Shown: one piece after another, positions 34,753 to 47,306 of the stretch
Position numbering within the stretch: the first letter of the stretch is position 1
How the letters are laid out: each line of letters begins with the position of its first letter
NCBI RefSeq assembly: GCF_022809715.1
Contig: NZ_CP094459.1
Span: 1,302,001-1,366,000 of the forward strand
Reading direction: 5' to 3'
Length of the DNA stretch: 64,000 bases
DNA from: Burkholderia pyrrocinia
Lineage (GTDB): Bacteria > Pseudomonadota > Gammaproteobacteria > Burkholderiales > Burkholderiaceae
The notes under the pieces: generated by a model
Seen by the model: the letters and a program-made list of their open reading frames with translations, nothing else
Database searches by the model: none
What the model was told of the DNA's origin: nothing
Program-made: the position numbers and the translations under genes

Positions 34753-35196
34753 TCAGGCCGTGAGCGATTCGACGCCGCGATTCGCGAGCGCGTCCGCGCG
34801 CTCGTTTTCGGGATGGCCCGCATGACCCTTGACCCAGCGCCACTCGATTTCGTGCTGCGCGACGAGCGCGTCGAGCCGCTTCCACAGGTCGGCGTTCTTC
34901 ACGGGTGTCTTTGCCGCGGTGACCCAGCCTTTCTTCTTCCAGCCGTGGATCCACTCGCTGATGCCTTTCTGCACGTATTGCGAATCGGTGTGCACGATCA
35001 CCTGGCACGGCCGCTTCAGCGCCTCGAGCGCGGCGATCACGCCCATCAGCTCCATGCGGTTGTTGGTCGTGTTGGGCTCGCCGCCGAACAGCTCCTTTTC
35101 ACGGTCGCCGTAGCGCATCAGTGCGCCCCAGCCGCCGGGGCCGGGGTTGCCCTTGCAGGCGCCGTCGGTATAGATGTCGATCGTATCGATTGTCAT
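34753..35196 (-). CDS. rnhA: Ribonuclease HI
   Basis: A 147-residue enzyme that cuts RNA in RNA-DNA hybrids. Catalytic carboxylates appear in [44 protein letters not shown] and NERADALAN. The start overlaps the methyltransferase stop by four bases (ATGA), so they are coupled. The rnhA-dnaQ neighbourhood is conserved in many proteobacteria. Confidence 0.95.
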   Translation of the reverse strand: MTIDTIDIYTDGACKGNPGPGGWGALMRYGDREKELFGGEPNTTNNRMELMGVIAALEALKRPCQVIVHTDSQYVQKGISEWIHGWKKKGWVTAAKTPVKNADLWKRLDALVAQHEIEWRWVKGHAGHPENERADALANRGVESLTA

Positions 35197-36005
35197 GAAT
35201 GTTCTTGATGGGTGGTCGGGGAGGCCGCGGGCGTCAGGCCTGGCGCGAGCACGGGTTTTTTCATCTTGATCTGGCCGACGAGGCGCATGCCGCGCACGCG
35301 CTTGACGGCCGTCACCATGTAGACGGCGCCGAAGATCGGCCACCAGCGGTCGCCCGCGGCTTCCATGAAGCCGTAGCGGGCCAGCCACTTGTCGGTGACG
35401 AGCGGCGGCCGGTAGCAGCCGAAGCGGCCGCGTTCGAGGTCGAAGCCGAGCAGCTTGATCCAGTCCTTGAGCCGGATGAACGCGATCTGGTCGCGCGTGG
35501 CCGGCACGAACGGGCGGTTCGCCATGCGCCCGAACGATTGCCGCATGCCCCACAGGCTGAGCGAATTGAAGCCGGTGATCACGAGCTGGCCTTCCGGCAT
35601 CAGCACGCGCTCGGCCTCGCGCAGCAGGCGGTGCGGGTCGGACGTGAATTCGAGCGTGTGCGGCATCACGATCAGGTCGACGCTTTGCGACTCGAACGGC
35701 AGGTCGAGCAGGTCGCACCACGTCGTGCTGCGATCGGCGGGCGCGTGCTCCGGCGCGTGCGCTTCGCGCGCCCACGGATACTGGTACGGCGCGCTCGCGC
35801 CGCTCGCCGGATCGAGCACGAGGCCGCGATACGGCATGCGGTTCTCGCGCAGCGCGTCGAGCTGCGGCAGGCCGAGCTGCAGCGCGTGGAACCCGAAGAC
35901 GTCGGACACGATCCGGTCGAGCTGCGCCTGCTCCCAGTCCAGCACGTAGCGGCCGGGAGGCGAGTCGGTCCAGGCGGGCCAGTCTATAATTTGACGATCA
36001 GGCAT
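35193..36005 (-). CDS. SAM-dependent methyltransferase-like protein, divergent class I
   Basis: A 270-residue protein upstream of rnhA. It has the type 11 methyltransferase C-half [47 protein letters not shown]. Motif I is atypical: the expected GxGxG is replaced by [15 protein letters not shown], so SAM binding may be altered. It ends in a Lys-rich segment ([14 protein letters not shown]). The role is unknown; coupling to rnhA and dnaQ hints at nucleic-acid related modification, but that is inference. Confidence 0.8.
   Translation of the reverse strand: MPDRQIIDWPAWTDSPPGRYVLDWEQAQLDRIVSDVFGFHALQLGLPQLDALRENRMPYRGLVLDPASGASAPYQYPWAREAHAPEHAPADRSTTWCDLLDLPFESQSVDLIVMPHTLEFTSDPHRLLREAERVLMPEGQLVITGFNSLSLWGMRQSFGRMANRPFVPATRDQIAFIRLKDWIKLLGFDLERGRFGCYRPPLVTDKWLARYGFMEAAGDRWWPIFGAVYMVTAVKRVRGMRLVGQIKMKKPVLAPGLTPAASPTTHQEHS
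35985..35990 (+). promoter_or_regulatory. -10 box (TATAAT) for gloB
   Basis: A perfect TATAAT lies 34 bp before the gloB start and inside the first codons of the divergent methyltransferase gene. No clear -35 hexamer was found. The two divergent start codons are only 18 bp apart, so their promoters must lie within each other's coding sequence. Confidence 0.45.
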
Positions 36006-36023
36006 AACGATGGTTGCGCGCCC

Positions 36024-36830
36024 ATGAACGAGCTGGAATACGTGCCGGTGCCGGCATTCGAAGACAACTATATCTGGCTCGTCTCGGACGGCCGCGATGC
36101 GATCGCCGTCGATCCGGGTGAAGCCGCGCCGGTGCGCCGGGTTCTTGCCGAACGAGGCTGGCGGTTGACCGCTATTTTACTCACGCACCATCACGCCGAC
36201 CATGTCGGCGGTGTCGAGGCGCTGCGCAATAGCCAACCGGCCGATGTGCCGCTCACCGTTTACGGCCCTGCGGCCGAGGCGATCGGCGTGGTCACGCGGC
36301 CGCTTTCGGGCGGCGATCGCGTGACGCTCGACGCGCCGGCCGTCGCGTTCGACGTGCTCGACGTGCCCGGTCATACGCGCGGCCACATTGCCTATTTCCA
36401 GGCGGCCGGGCAGGGCGCTGCGGTGCCGCACGTGTTCTGCGGCGACACGCTGTTCTCGTGCGGCTGCGGCCGCCTGTTCGAAGGCACGCCCGCGCAGATG
36501 CTCGCATCGCTCGACGCGCTCGCGGCGCTGCCGGACGACACGCGCGTGCATTGCGCACACGAATACACGCTGTCGAACATCCGCTTCGCGCTCGCGTGCG
36601 AGCCCGGCAATGCGGCGCTCGCCGCGTGGCGCGACGACGCGCAGGCGCTGCGCGCGCGCGGCGTGCCGACGCTGCCGACGACGATCGCGCACGAGCGCGC
36701 GGTGAACCCGTTCATGCGCGCGGACAGCGCCGCCATCCATGCGACGCTCGAGGCCGAGCTTCACGAAACGGTGCCGGATCGTCTGGCGGCGTTTACGCTG
36801 ATGCGGGAGTGGAAAAACCGGTTCAGATGA
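36024..36830 (+). CDS. gloB: Hydroxyacylglutathione hydrolase (glyoxalase II)
   Basis: A 268-residue metallo-beta-lactamase-fold enzyme that hydrolyses S-D-lactoylglutathione in methylglyoxal detoxification. The metal motif is LTHHHADHVGG, followed by DVPGHTRGHIAYF, the bridging Asp in FCGDTLFSCGCGRLFEGTP, and HCAHEYTLSN. The C-terminal substrate domain is complete (RADSAAIHATLEAE...LMREWKNRFR). Start ATG 36024. Confidence 0.95.
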   Translation: MNELEYVPVPAFEDNYIWLVSDGRDAIAVDPGEAAPVRRVLAERGWRLTAILLTHHHADHVGGVEALRNSQPADVPLTVYGPAAEAIGVVTRPLSGGDRVTLDAPAVAFDVLDVPGHTRGHIAYFQAAGQGAAVPHVFCGDTLFSCGCGRLFEGTPAQMLASLDALAALPDDTRVHCAHEYTLSNIRFALACEPGNAALAAWRDDAQALRARGVPTLPTTIAHERAVNPFMRADSAAIHATLEAELHETVPDRLAAFTLMREWKNRFR

Positions 36831-36915
36831 TGATTTCCGGAGGACTCCAAAGCTCAAGCGGAGTCTGTAAAAATTGCTCCAAATGTAGGATTTCGCTGAG
36901 TTTTCGGTGTTTTTA

Positions 36916-36944
36916 TTGACGTGAAGCACGCACTTCCGTAGTAT
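36916..36944 (+). promoter_or_regulatory. Sigma-70 promoter of mltD
   Basis: TTGACG (36916-36921) and TAGTAT (36939-36944) are separated by 17 bp. The predicted start of transcription is about 30 bp before the mltD ATG, giving a short leader. Upstream, GACTCC/GGAGTC (36843-36865) form a weak hairpin after gloB without a T run. Confidence 0.75.
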
Positions 36945-36981
36945 CGCCAGCAATTTCCAGCCGTCGGAAGCCGAGATTTTC

Positions 36982-38550
36982 ATGCGACTTATATTGAGTG
37001 CGATGGTGGTCCTGCTACTCGCCGCTTGTGCGAGCCAGGCTCCTGTCGCCAACAACGCCGCCGATCCGCAGGCGGCGTCCAACTACCTCCGTAAATCAGC
37101 CACCGCCAAAGAAACTGTCGACGTCGACAAGCAATCCGTCGGCGACCTGACCAGTGCGGACTCCGATCTCTGGGGCCGCATCCGTCGCGGCTTCCAGATG
37201 CCCGACCTGCAGAGCGACCTCGTCGACATGCAGACGACCTGGTACACGCAGCGTCCGGATTACGTGCAGCGCATGACCGAGCGCTCGCAGAAGTACCTGT
37301 ATCACATCGTCGAGGAGCTCGAGGCGCGTCACATGCCGACCGAGCTCGCGCTGCTGCCGTTCATCGAGTCCGCGTTCAACCCGCAGGCGCTGTCGGTCGC
37401 GAAGGCGGCCGGCATGTGGCAGTTCATGCCCGGCACGGGCCGCACGTACAACCTGAAGCGCAATATGTGGCAGGACGAACGGCGCGACGTGCTCGCGTCG
37501 ACGAGCGCCGCGCTCGACTACCTGTCGCGCCTGCATGACATGTTCGGCGACTGGTATCTGGCGCTGGCCGCGTACAACTGGGGCGAGGGCAACGTGCAGC
37601 GCGCGATCGCGCGCAACCAGGCGGCCGGCCTGCCGACCGACTACCAGAGCCTGCGGATGCCGAACGAGACGCGCAACTACGTGCCGAAGCTGCAGGCGGT
37701 GAAGAACATCATCGCGAGCCCGAAGCAGTACGGCCTGACGCTGCCGGACATCCCGAACCACCCGTATTTCGTGACGGTCACGACGTCGCGCGACATCGAC
37801 GTCGCGGTCGCCGCGAAGCTCGCGAACCTGTCGCTCGACGAATTCCGCTCGCTGAACCCGTCGTTCTCGAAGCCGGTGATCCTCGGCGCGACCGAGCCGC
37901 AGATCCTGCTGCCGTTCGACAACGCGTCCGCGTTCGAGAAGAACCTGAAGGCATACAACGGCCAGCTTTCGACGTGGACCACCTACACGGTCAGCGAACG
38001 TGCGCGGCCGGCCGCGATCGCCGAGAAGATCGGCGTGGACGCCGATACGCTGATGTCGGTCAACAAGATTCCGGCCGGCATGCGCCTGAAGCCGGGCTCG
38101 ACGATCGTCGTGCCGCGCGGCGATGACGACGACGAGGACATCAGCGCCGACGTCGCCGAAAACGGCGCGCTCGCGATGGAGCCGGACGTACCCGACACGC
38201 GCAAGATGCTGATCCGCGTGCGCCGCAAGCAGTCGATGGCGGCGATCGCCGGCCGCTACGGCGTGTCGGTCGGCCAGCTCAAGGCGTGGAACCGCACGCA
38301 CCGCGATCTCGCGATGCCGGGCCAGGCGCTCGTGCTGCACGTGCCGGTCGGCCGCTCGGTGCCGGCGGAACCCGGTCCGGAGCGGATCGCAACGTCGGTC
38401 GGCAGTGCGCGCATCGAGCGCGCGAGCCTGGCGGTGGGCGGCAAGTCGCACGGCGCGAAGCGCGGCGCGGCAAAGCCGGTGGCCAAATCGACCAAAGCGG
38501 CGAAAGCTGCGCCTGCGAAGGCCGCGCCGGCCAAGGGCAAGAAGAAGTAA
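36982..38550 (+). CDS. mltD: Membrane-bound lytic murein transglycosylase D
   Basis: A 522-residue lipoprotein (lipobox LAAC, Cys16) that cleaves peptidoglycan to form anhydromuropeptides. The SLT domain has the catalytic Glu129 in LLPFIESAFNPQALSVAKAAGMWQFMPGTGR and later AAYNWGEGNVQRAI. Two LysM domains follow, about residues 330-380 (YTVSERARPAAIAEKIGVDADTLM) and 410-455 (IRVRRKQSMAAIAGRYGVSVGQLKAWN). The end is a Lys/Ala-rich tail (KAAKAAPAKAAPAKGKKK) that may bind anionic wall polymers. Both domain order and length fit MltD. Confidence 0.93.
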   Translation: MRLILSAMVVLLLAACASQAPVANNAADPQAASNYLRKSATAKETVDVDKQSVGDLTSADSDLWGRIRRGFQMPDLQSDLVDMQTTWYTQRPDYVQRMTERSQKYLYHIVEELEARHMPTELALLPFIESAFNPQALSVAKAAGMWQFMPGTGRTYNLKRNMWQDERRDVLASTSAALDYLSRLHDMFGDWYLALAAYNWGEGNVQRAIARNQAAGLPTDYQSLRMPNETRNYVPKLQAVKNIIASPKQYGLTLPDIPNHPYFVTVTTSRDIDVAVAAKLANLSLDEFRSLNPSFSKPVILGATEPQILLPFDNASAFEKNLKAYNGQLSTWTTYTVSERARPAAIAEKIGVDADTLMSVNKIPAGMRLKPGSTIVVPRGDDDDEDISADVAENGALAMEPDVPDTRKMLIRVRRKQSMAAIAGRYGVSVGQLKAWNRTHRDLAMPGQALVLHVPVGRSVPAEPGPERIATSVGSARIERASLAVGGKSHGAKRGAAKPVAKSTKAAKAAPAKAAPAKGKKK

Positions 38551-38620
38551 CGCGGCTGCGAAGCGCGGCGGCCGGCCGGTCCGGGCCGCGCGATTGCGCT
38601 ATCATCCGACGAATTGCAAC

Positions 38621-38652
38621 GAAAACGCCGTCACCGAGGTGACGGCGTTTTC
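38621..38652 (+). terminator. Terminator after mltD
   Basis: A 14-15-bp stem (GAAAACGCCGTCACC with GGTGACGGCGTTTTC, minimal loop) ends in TTTTC. A-T pairs at the base make it symmetrical, but only the plus strand has an upstream gene. Confidence 0.8.
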
Positions 38653-38714
38653 GTTTGTGCGCGGTGCGAGGGTGCCGCGCCGCTTCGGCAGTCTTCATAT
38701 CACGAGGGGGAGCG

Positions 38715-39932
38715 ATGTCGTCGGTGCAGCTGAGGGTGCTCGCGCTGTTTTCGGTCGGGTATTTCGTGTCGTATGTGTTTCGCGGCGTCAATCTGGGCTT
38801 CGCGCCGTTCGTCACGCATGAGCTCGGGTTGTCGGCCGCCGATCTCGGCCTGCTCACCAGTCTCTATTTCCTCGGCTTCGCGGGCGCGCAGATTCCGGCC
38901 GGCGTGATGCTCGACCACTTCGGCTCGCGCCGTGTGACGGCCGGCATGCTGCTGTTCGCGGCGGCCGGCGCCGCCGTGTTCGGCGCCGCGCACGGCATCG
39001 GCACGATGATGGTCGGCCGGCTGCTGATCGGCGTCGGCGTGTCGGTGTGTCTCGGCGCGGCGTTCAAGGCACTCGCGCAGCATTTCCCGGTCGGCCGGCT
39101 GCCGCTCGTCAACGGCCTCGTGATGGCGGTTGGCGGCCTCGGCGGCGTCGTGGTCGGTTCGCCGCTGACCTGGCTGCTCGGCTGGACGAACTGGCGCGCG
39201 ATCTGTTTCGGCCTCGCGGTGCTGACGGTGGTCGTCGCGGCCTCGATCGGTTTCGGCGCGCCCGAAGCGAAGCAGGTGCGCCACCAGGGCGGGCTCGTCA
39301 GCCAGTTCAAGGGCACGTGGCACATCCTGAGCAGCCGCGCGTTCTGGAAGATCTCGTCATTCTCGGTCGTCACGCAGGGCGTGTTCTACGCGATGCAGTC
39401 GCTGTGGGTCGGGCCGTACCTGCGCGACGTCGCGGGGTTCGATGCGCCGCATGCCGCGCGCCTCGTGTCGGTGCTCGGCTTCGCGATGATGGCCGGCTGC
39501 GTCGGCTTCGGCGCCGCGGCGCGCGTGCTCGAGCGGCGCGGCGTGTCCGTCTACGCATTCTGCGGTGTCGGCATGGCGCTGTTCGTCGCGACGCAGGTCG
39601 CGATCGTCGCGCGCATGCCGTTGCCGCCGGCCATGCTGTGGGCCGGATACGGGATGTTCGGCGGCGTCGGCATCCTGACCTACGCGGTGATGGCCGGGCA
39701 CTTTCCCGCCCACCTGATCGGCCGCGCGAACACGACCCTCACGCTGGTGATTTTCCTGCTGATCTTTGCGTTCCAGATCGGTGTCGGCGCGGTGCTGTCG
39801 CACTGGCCCGCGCTCGACGGCCGTTATCCGGCGGCCGCGCACCTCACCGCATGGGGCGTGCTGCTTGCGCTGCAACTCGCGAGCGCGGTCTGGTACGTGT
39901 GGCCCGCGCGCGGCGCTGGCCAAGCGCACTGA
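38715..39932 (+). CDS. MFS transporter (nitrate/organic anion-like, unknown substrate)
   Basis: A 405-residue, 12-helix transporter starting at ATG 38715 behind GAGGGGGAG. It has FRGVNLGFAPFVTHELGLSAADLGLLTSLYFLGFAGAQIPAGVMLDHFGSRR and RLLIGVGVSVCLGAAFKALAQHFP, resembling the YihN/NarK-like and glycerol-3-phosphate permease-like branches. No adjacent enzyme suggests a substrate. Confidence 0.82.
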   Translation: MSSVQLRVLALFSVGYFVSYVFRGVNLGFAPFVTHELGLSAADLGLLTSLYFLGFAGAQIPAGVMLDHFGSRRVTAGMLLFAAAGAAVFGAAHGIGTMMVGRLLIGVGVSVCLGAAFKALAQHFPVGRLPLVNGLVMAVGGLGGVVVGSPLTWLLGWTNWRAICFGLAVLTVVVAASIGFGAPEAKQVRHQGGLVSQFKGTWHILSSRAFWKISSFSVVTQGVFYAMQSLWVGPYLRDVAGFDAPHAARLVSVLGFAMMAGCVGFGAAARVLERRGVSVYAFCGVGMALFVATQVAIVARMPLPPAMLWAGYGMFGGVGILTYAVMAGHFPAHLIGRANTTLTLVIFLLIFAFQIGVGAVLSHWPALDGRYPAAAHLTAWGVLLALQLASAVWYVWPARGAGQAH

Positions 39933-40060
39933 TCCGGCGGTACGCTGGTAGGTGGGGCGGCTGCGGAAACGGGGCCGCAGCACGTCGAGCGTGCGCCGTT
40001 GCGCGTACGCCGTACCGCGCTGCCGGTGGCGGCGCGTGCATGATCGGACGGCCATATCGA
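39933..40060. other. Structured intergenic DNA before the carA promoter
   Basis: A nested arrangement of inverted repeats (GCGGTACG 39937-39944 with CGTACCGC 40011-40018, enclosing GCTGCGG/CCGCAGC 39960-39981) lies between the MFS gene and the carA promoter. There is no T run, so an intrinsic terminator is not supported; a rho-linked or structural element is possible. Confidence 0.35.
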
Positions 40061-40090
40061 TTGAAGATAGGGCCATTTTCGGGCTATAAT
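40061..40090 (+). promoter_or_regulatory. Sigma-70 promoter of the carA-leuE-carB operon
   Basis: TTGAAG (40061-40066), 18 bp, then a perfect TATAAT (40085-40090), in an AT-rich island. Predicted start near 40097, giving a leader of about 225 bases before carA, long enough for regulation by pyrimidine or arginine supply. Confidence 0.75.
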
Positions 40091-40096
40091 TTGAAA

Positions 40097-40322
40097 GTTT
40101 GTGCTGATCAACCTCGCACCCTAGCGCCTACCTCATTCATCCCGTTCATCCGCCGCACGCCGCCTGCCGGGCGATGCCGCGAAGCCTCGTGCGCCACGCG
40201 CCGGGTTCGCGTCTCGACAACGCAGGCCGCGTCCAGCTAGCGACTACGCGCGCCCACGCAGCGCGGCGCTCGCGCGGCAGGGTAAACAGGTCGGCAGCAG
40301 GGTGTTCCCCAAGGAGCCTCCC
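40097..40322 (+). other. Long untranslated leader of carA
   Basis: About 225 bases between the predicted start site and the carA GTG contain no gene. I saw no obvious terminator/antiterminator pair and no peptide leader rich in pyrimidine-pathway or Arg codons. The AAGGAG at 40311-40316 sets the carA start. Confidence 0.4.
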
Positions 40323-41468
40323 GTGTTGCCGTCTTTTTCTCCCGCCTTGCTTGCACTCGCCGACGGCACGGTCTTTCGTGGTTATTCGATCGGGGCCGAA
40401 GGCCATACGATCGGCGAAGTCGTGTTCAATACCGCGATCACCGGCTATCAGGAAATCCTGACTGATCCGAGCTACGCGCGCCAGATCGTCACGCTCACCT
40501 ACCCGCATATCGGCAACGTCGGCGTCAACGCCGAAGACGTCGAAGCCACGAAAGTCCATGCCGCCGGCCTGATCATCCGTGATCTGCCCACGCTCGCATC
40601 GAACTTCCGCATGGACCGCACGCTCGGCGAGTACCTGCGCGACGAAGGCGTCGTCGCGATCGCCGGCATCGACACCCGCAAGCTGACCCGCATCCTGCGC
40701 GACAAGGGCGCGCAGAACGGCTGCATCCTGGCCGGTTCGGACGACGAGGCGAAGGCGATCGAGCTCGCGCGCTCGTTCCCGGGCCTCGCGGGCATGGATC
40801 TCGCGAAGGTCGTGTCGACCACGAAGCCGTTCGAGTGGAAGCAGACCGAATGGCGCCTCGGCAGCGGCTACGGCATGCAGGAAGCGCCGAAGTACCGCGT
40901 CGTCGCGTACGATTTCGGCGTCAAGTACAACATCCTGCGCATGCTCGCGGAGCGCGGCTGCCAGGTGACGGTGCTGCCGGCGCAGGCGAGCGCGGCCGAT
41001 GCGCTCGCGCTGAATCCGGACGGCATCTTCCTGTCGAACGGCCCCGGCGATCCGGAGCCGTGCGATTACGCGATCGCGGCCACGAAGGAATTCATCGAGC
41101 GCGGCGTGCCGACCTTCGGCATCTGCCTCGGCCACCAGATCATGGGCCTCGCGGTCGGCGCGAAGACGCTGAAGATGAAGACGGGCCACCACGGCGCGAA
41201 CCATCCGGTGAAGGATCTCGGCGACGGTCGAGTCGTGATCACGTCGCAGAACCACGGCTTCGCGGTCGATGCGGATTCGCTGCCGGCCAACGCGCGCGTG
41301 ACGCACGTGTCGCTGTTCGACGGCACGCTGCAGGGCTTCGAGCTGACCGACAAGCCGGCGTTCTGCTTCCAGGGCCACCCGGAAGCGTCGCCGGGCCCGC
41401 ACGACATCGGCTATCTGTTCGACCGTTTCACCGCGCTGATGGACGCGGCGAAGCAGCGCAACGCCTAA
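40323..41468 (+). CDS. carA: Carbamoyl phosphate synthase small (glutaminase) subunit
   Basis: A 381-residue subunit that hydrolyses glutamine and passes ammonia to CarB for carbamoyl phosphate (arginine and pyrimidine synthesis). The class I amidotransferase nucleophile is in [13 protein letters not shown] (about Cys268), with [10 protein letters not shown] carrying the His-Glu pair. The GTG at 40323 is chosen because AAGGAG lies 6 bases upstream; the ATG at 40302 would put that site inside the gene. Confidence 0.95.
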   Translation: MLPSFSPALLALADGTVFRGYSIGAEGHTIGEVVFNTAITGYQEILTDPSYARQIVTLTYPHIGNVGVNAEDVEATKVHAAGLIIRDLPTLASNFRMDRTLGEYLRDEGVVAIAGIDTRKLTRILRDKGAQNGCILAGSDDEAKAIELARSFPGLAGMDLAKVVSTTKPFEWKQTEWRLGSGYGMQEAPKYRVVAYDFGVKYNILRMLAERGCQVTVLPAQASAADALALNPDGIFLSNGPGDPEPCDYAIAATKEFIERGVPTFGICLGHQIMGLAVGAKTLKMKTGHHGANHPVKDLGDGRVVITSQNHGFAVDADSLPANARVTHVSLFDGTLQGFELTDKPAFCFQGHPEASPGPHDIGYLFDRFTALMDAAKQRNA

Positions 41469-41505
41469 CGCAACCGAAGCAACCGAAGGACGGGAGATTC
41501 GCATC

Positions 41506-42165
41506 ATGTTCGGCCACGCACTCGGCATCACGGATATCTGGACCTACGTGTTCGGCGTGATCTTCATCATCCTGCTGCCGGGGCCGAACTCGATGTACGT
41601 GCTGTCGCTCGCGGCGCAGCGCGGCGTGAAGGCCGGCTATCGCGCGGCCTGCGGCGTGTTCGTCGGCGACACGGTGCTGATGGTGCTGTCCGCCGCGGGC
41701 GTCGCGTCGCTGCTGAAGACGAATCCGCTGCTGTTCTCCGTCGTCAAGTACGGCGGCGCCGCGTACCTGCTCTACATCGGCACCGGCATGCTGCGCAGCG
41801 CGTGGCAGAAGCTGCGCACGTCGGCGGGCGGGCCCGCCGAGGCGCCGCAGGCGGTCGACGGCGAGCGACCGTTTCGCAAGGCGCTGATCGTGAGCCTGCT
41901 GAATCCGAAGGCGATCCTGTTCTTCATCTCGTTCTTCATCCAGTTCGTCGACCCGGCATTCCCGCATCCCGCGCTGTCGTTCGTCGTGCTCGGGGCGATC
42001 GCGCAAAGCGCGAGCTTCCTGTACCTGAGCACGCTGATCTTCGCGGGGGCGCGGCTCGCCGAGCACTTCCGCCGCCGCCGCAAGCTCGCGGCAGGCGCGG
42101 CGAGCAGCGTGGGCGGCCTGTTCATCGGTTTCTCGGTGAAGCTCGCGCTCGCGACCATGAGCTGA
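41506..42165 (+). CDS. leuE: LysE/RhtB-family amino acid exporter, LeuE-like
   Basis: A 219-residue, six-helix exporter. The N-terminus [48 protein letters not shown] and the [20 protein letters not shown] motif match LeuE, which exports leucine and related amino acids. It lies 37 bp after carA and 49 bp before carB on the same strand, so it appears co-transcribed with both halves of carbamoyl phosphate synthase, an unexpected position. Confidence 0.85.
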   Translation: MFGHALGITDIWTYVFGVIFIILLPGPNSMYVLSLAAQRGVKAGYRAACGVFVGDTVLMVLSAAGVASLLKTNPLLFSVVKYGGAAYLLYIGTGMLRSAWQKLRTSAGGPAEAPQAVDGERPFRKALIVSLLNPKAILFFISFFIQFVDPAFPHPALSFVVLGAIAQSASFLYLSTLIFAGARLAEHFRRRRKLAAGAASSVGGLFIGFSVKLALATMS

Positions 42166-42214
42166 GCGCTGCCGGCCGACCCACGACAACGATTACTTAT
42201 TGAATTCACAAGCC

Positions 42215-45469
<3,255 letters not shown>

Positions 45470-45500
45470 GCAGTCAGTTACCTGTCGAAGCAATACGTGC

Positions 45501-45559
45501 CGCGGTTAAGCGGTGTTTCCGGTTCGCCGGAAACGCGCTTAATCGCGGTGATTTTTTTT
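45501..45559 (+). terminator. Terminator between carB and greA
   Basis: A long hairpin centred on a TTCG loop (GTTTCCGG-TTCG-CCGGAAAC), extended by GCGGTTAAGCG/GCTTAATCGC, leads into GTGA and eight T residues. It separates the carAB unit from greA. Confidence 0.9.
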
Positions 45560-45587
45560 AAAGCCGTTTTTAGCGATTGAGCCGTTT

Positions 45588-46064
45588 ATGAGCACCATTC
45601 CGTTGACAAAGCGTGGCGCAGAGCAACTGCGCGATGAATTGCAGCGCCTCAAATCCGTCGAGCGGCCGGCCGTGATCAACGCGATCGCGGAGGCCCGCGC
45701 ACAGGGCGATCTGTCCGAAAACGCCGAATACGATGCCGCGAAGGAAAAGCAGGGCTTCATCGAGGGTCGTATCGCGGAAATCGAATCGAAGCTGTCGGCC
45801 GCGCAGGTCATCGATCCCACCGTGCTCGATGCCGAAGGCCGCGTGGTCTTCGCGTCGACGGTCGAACTCGAGGATCTCGAGTCGGGCGACACCGTCAAAT
45901 ACCAGATCGTCGGCGACGACGAAGCCGATATCGATCACGGCCTGATCTCGGTCAGCTCGCCGATCGCGCGCGCACTGATCGGCAAGTCCGAAGGCGACGT
46001 CGCGGCCGTGCAGGCGCCGAGCGGCGTGCGCGAATACGAAATCATCTCGGTCAGCTACATCTGA
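45588..46064 (+). CDS. greA: Transcription elongation factor GreA
   Basis: A 158-residue factor with an N-terminal coiled coil ([57 protein letters not shown]), whose tip acidic residues rescue backtracked RNA polymerase. The C-terminal FKBP-like domain ends [11 protein letters not shown]. It lies 28 bp after the carB terminator. Confidence 0.96.
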   Translation: MSTIPLTKRGAEQLRDELQRLKSVERPAVINAIAEARAQGDLSENAEYDAAKEKQGFIEGRIAEIESKLSAAQVIDPTVLDAEGRVVFASTVELEDLESGDTVKYQIVGDDEADIDHGLISVSSPIARALIGKSEGDVAAVQAPSGVREYEIISVSYI

Positions 46065-46078
46065 AACGGGGCGACGTG

Positions 46079-46537
46079 ATGCCGCATCGCGTGTTCCGTC
46101 TGCTGTCGGCCGTGTGGGTCGGCAGCCTGCTGACGATCGGGTATGCGGTCGCGCCCGTGCTGTTCAAGACGCTGGAGCGGATGACGGCCGGTTCGGTCGC
46201 CGCCCAGCTGTTCCGTATCGAGGCGATCCTCGGTGTCGTGTGCGGCGTGCTGCTGCTCGCGTTGTCGAACCAGCAGGTGCGGCGCGGCAGCAGCGAATAT
46301 CGTCGCGTGCGCTGGATCGTCGCCGCGATGGTCGTGTGCGTGCTGGTCGGGTATTTCGCGCTGCAGCCGTTCATGAACGCGCTGCGGGTGGCCGCGATGG
46401 ACGCGGGCACCGATATCGCGAATTCGCCGTACGCGAGTCGCTTCGGGATGCTGCACGGTGTCTCGAGCGTGTTCTATCTCGTCGAGAGCGTGCTGGGGCT
46501 GATGCTGATCTGGCGTCTGCCGGCGCGCGACGCCTGA
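46079..46537 (+). CDS. DUF4149 domain membrane protein
   Basis: A 152-residue protein with four hydrophobic segments. SAVWVGSLLTIGYAVAPVLFKTLERMTAGSVAAQLFRIEAILGVV and SRFGMLHGVSSVFYLVESVLGLML are typical of the DUF4149/TMEM205-like family of unknown function. It begins 14 bp after greA and is probably co-transcribed. Confidence 0.82.
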   Translation: MPHRVFRLLSAVWVGSLLTIGYAVAPVLFKTLERMTAGSVAAQLFRIEAILGVVCGVLLLALSNQQVRRGSSEYRRVRWIVAAMVVCVLVGYFALQPFMNALRVAAMDAGTDIANSPYASRFGMLHGVSSVFYLVESVLGLMLIWRLPARDA

Positions 46538-46552
46538 GCGCAGCGCGGGCAG

Positions 46553-46584
46553 CGCGGCACGGTGCGACCGTGCCGCGGACGCGT
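46553..46584. terminator. Hairpin between convergent genes
   Basis: A perfect 11-bp stem CGCGGCACGGT-GCG-ACCGTGCCGCG lies in the 48-bp gap between the convergent DUF4149 and yhbY genes. The T run is displaced (GACGCGTTTTA), so efficiency on the plus strand is uncertain. Confidence 0.6.
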
Positions 46585-46585
46585 T

Positions 46586-47113
46586 TTACTTGTCCTGGAA
46601 CGGTCGCTTGGTGCTTGCCTGGCGCTTTTTCGCGCGCTTCACGGTGCCGCCCGCCGTCACGCGTTCGTTGCCGCGCACGACGACCTTCGTCGGCTTCGGA
46701 CGACGCACGGGGCTCGCGTTCGGCGATACCTTGACGACCTTGACCGTGCGCGGTGCGCGGCCTTTCCTGTCGTCGGCGGCTTCGGCCGCGCTCGGCAGCG
46801 TGCCGGCGCGACGGCCGCGGGCCGGGGCCGCTGCAGGGGCCTCGGGCTTCCAGATCACCAGCAGCTTGCCGATGTGCTGGATCGGCGCCGCGCTCAGGCG
46901 GTCGCAGATCTCGTCGTAGATCGCGATGCGTTCGTCGCGCTCGTCGCCGAACACGCGGATCTTGATCAGCTGGTGCGCGGCGAGGTGCACCTTGATTTCC
47001 TTCAGCACGGCGTCGGTCAGCCCTTCGGCGCCGATCAGCACGACGGGCTTGAGCGCATGGGCCTGGGAGCGCAGCGCGGAGCGCTCGGCGGGAGAAAGCG
47101 AAAGGGCGGGCAT
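46586..47113 (-). CDS. yhbY: YhbY/CRS1 domain RNA-binding protein
   Basis: A 175-residue protein. Residues 1-95 form the CRM/YhbY domain (ALRSQAHALKPVVLIGAEGLTDAVLKEIKVHLAAHQLIKIRVFG), with the GxxG loop that contacts RNA. The C-terminal 80 residues are basic and disordered (RTVKVVKV...KRAKKRQASTKRPFQDK), an extension absent from E. coli YhbY. A role in large-subunit ribosome assembly is likely. It is divergent from rlmE, another rRNA-related gene. Confidence 0.88.
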   Translation of the reverse strand: MPALSLSPAERSALRSQAHALKPVVLIGAEGLTDAVLKEIKVHLAAHQLIKIRVFGDERDERIAIYDEICDRLSAAPIQHIGKLLVIWKPEAPAAAPARGRRAGTLPSAAEAADDRKGRAPRTVKVVKVSPNASPVRRPKPTKVVVRGNERVTAGGTVKRAKKRQASTKRPFQDK

Positions 47114-47306
47114 GGAAATGTCGAAATCTAAATAAGGGCACGCGGCCTGAAAAGCGATCGCGGGAAGTTACCGCGTCAGCCGTGCGCCGAAACCACGTAA
47201 AATCGCGGCTTGGGCCTGAAAAGGGGCCGCAGCCGCGCGAAGAAGACGCGTATTATCCGCTAAAAGCGCGGCTTCACGAAGCAAATGGCAGCAATCTCTC
47301 TCTCGA

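Noticed and set aside
36843..36865. Hairpin after gloB as a terminator
   Set aside because: Only a 6-bp stem and followed by TGTAAAAATTG, not a T run.
39937..40018. Nested inverted repeats after an MFS gene as a terminator
   Set aside because: There is no T run in either direction, so an intrinsic terminator is not supported; kept only as structured DNA.
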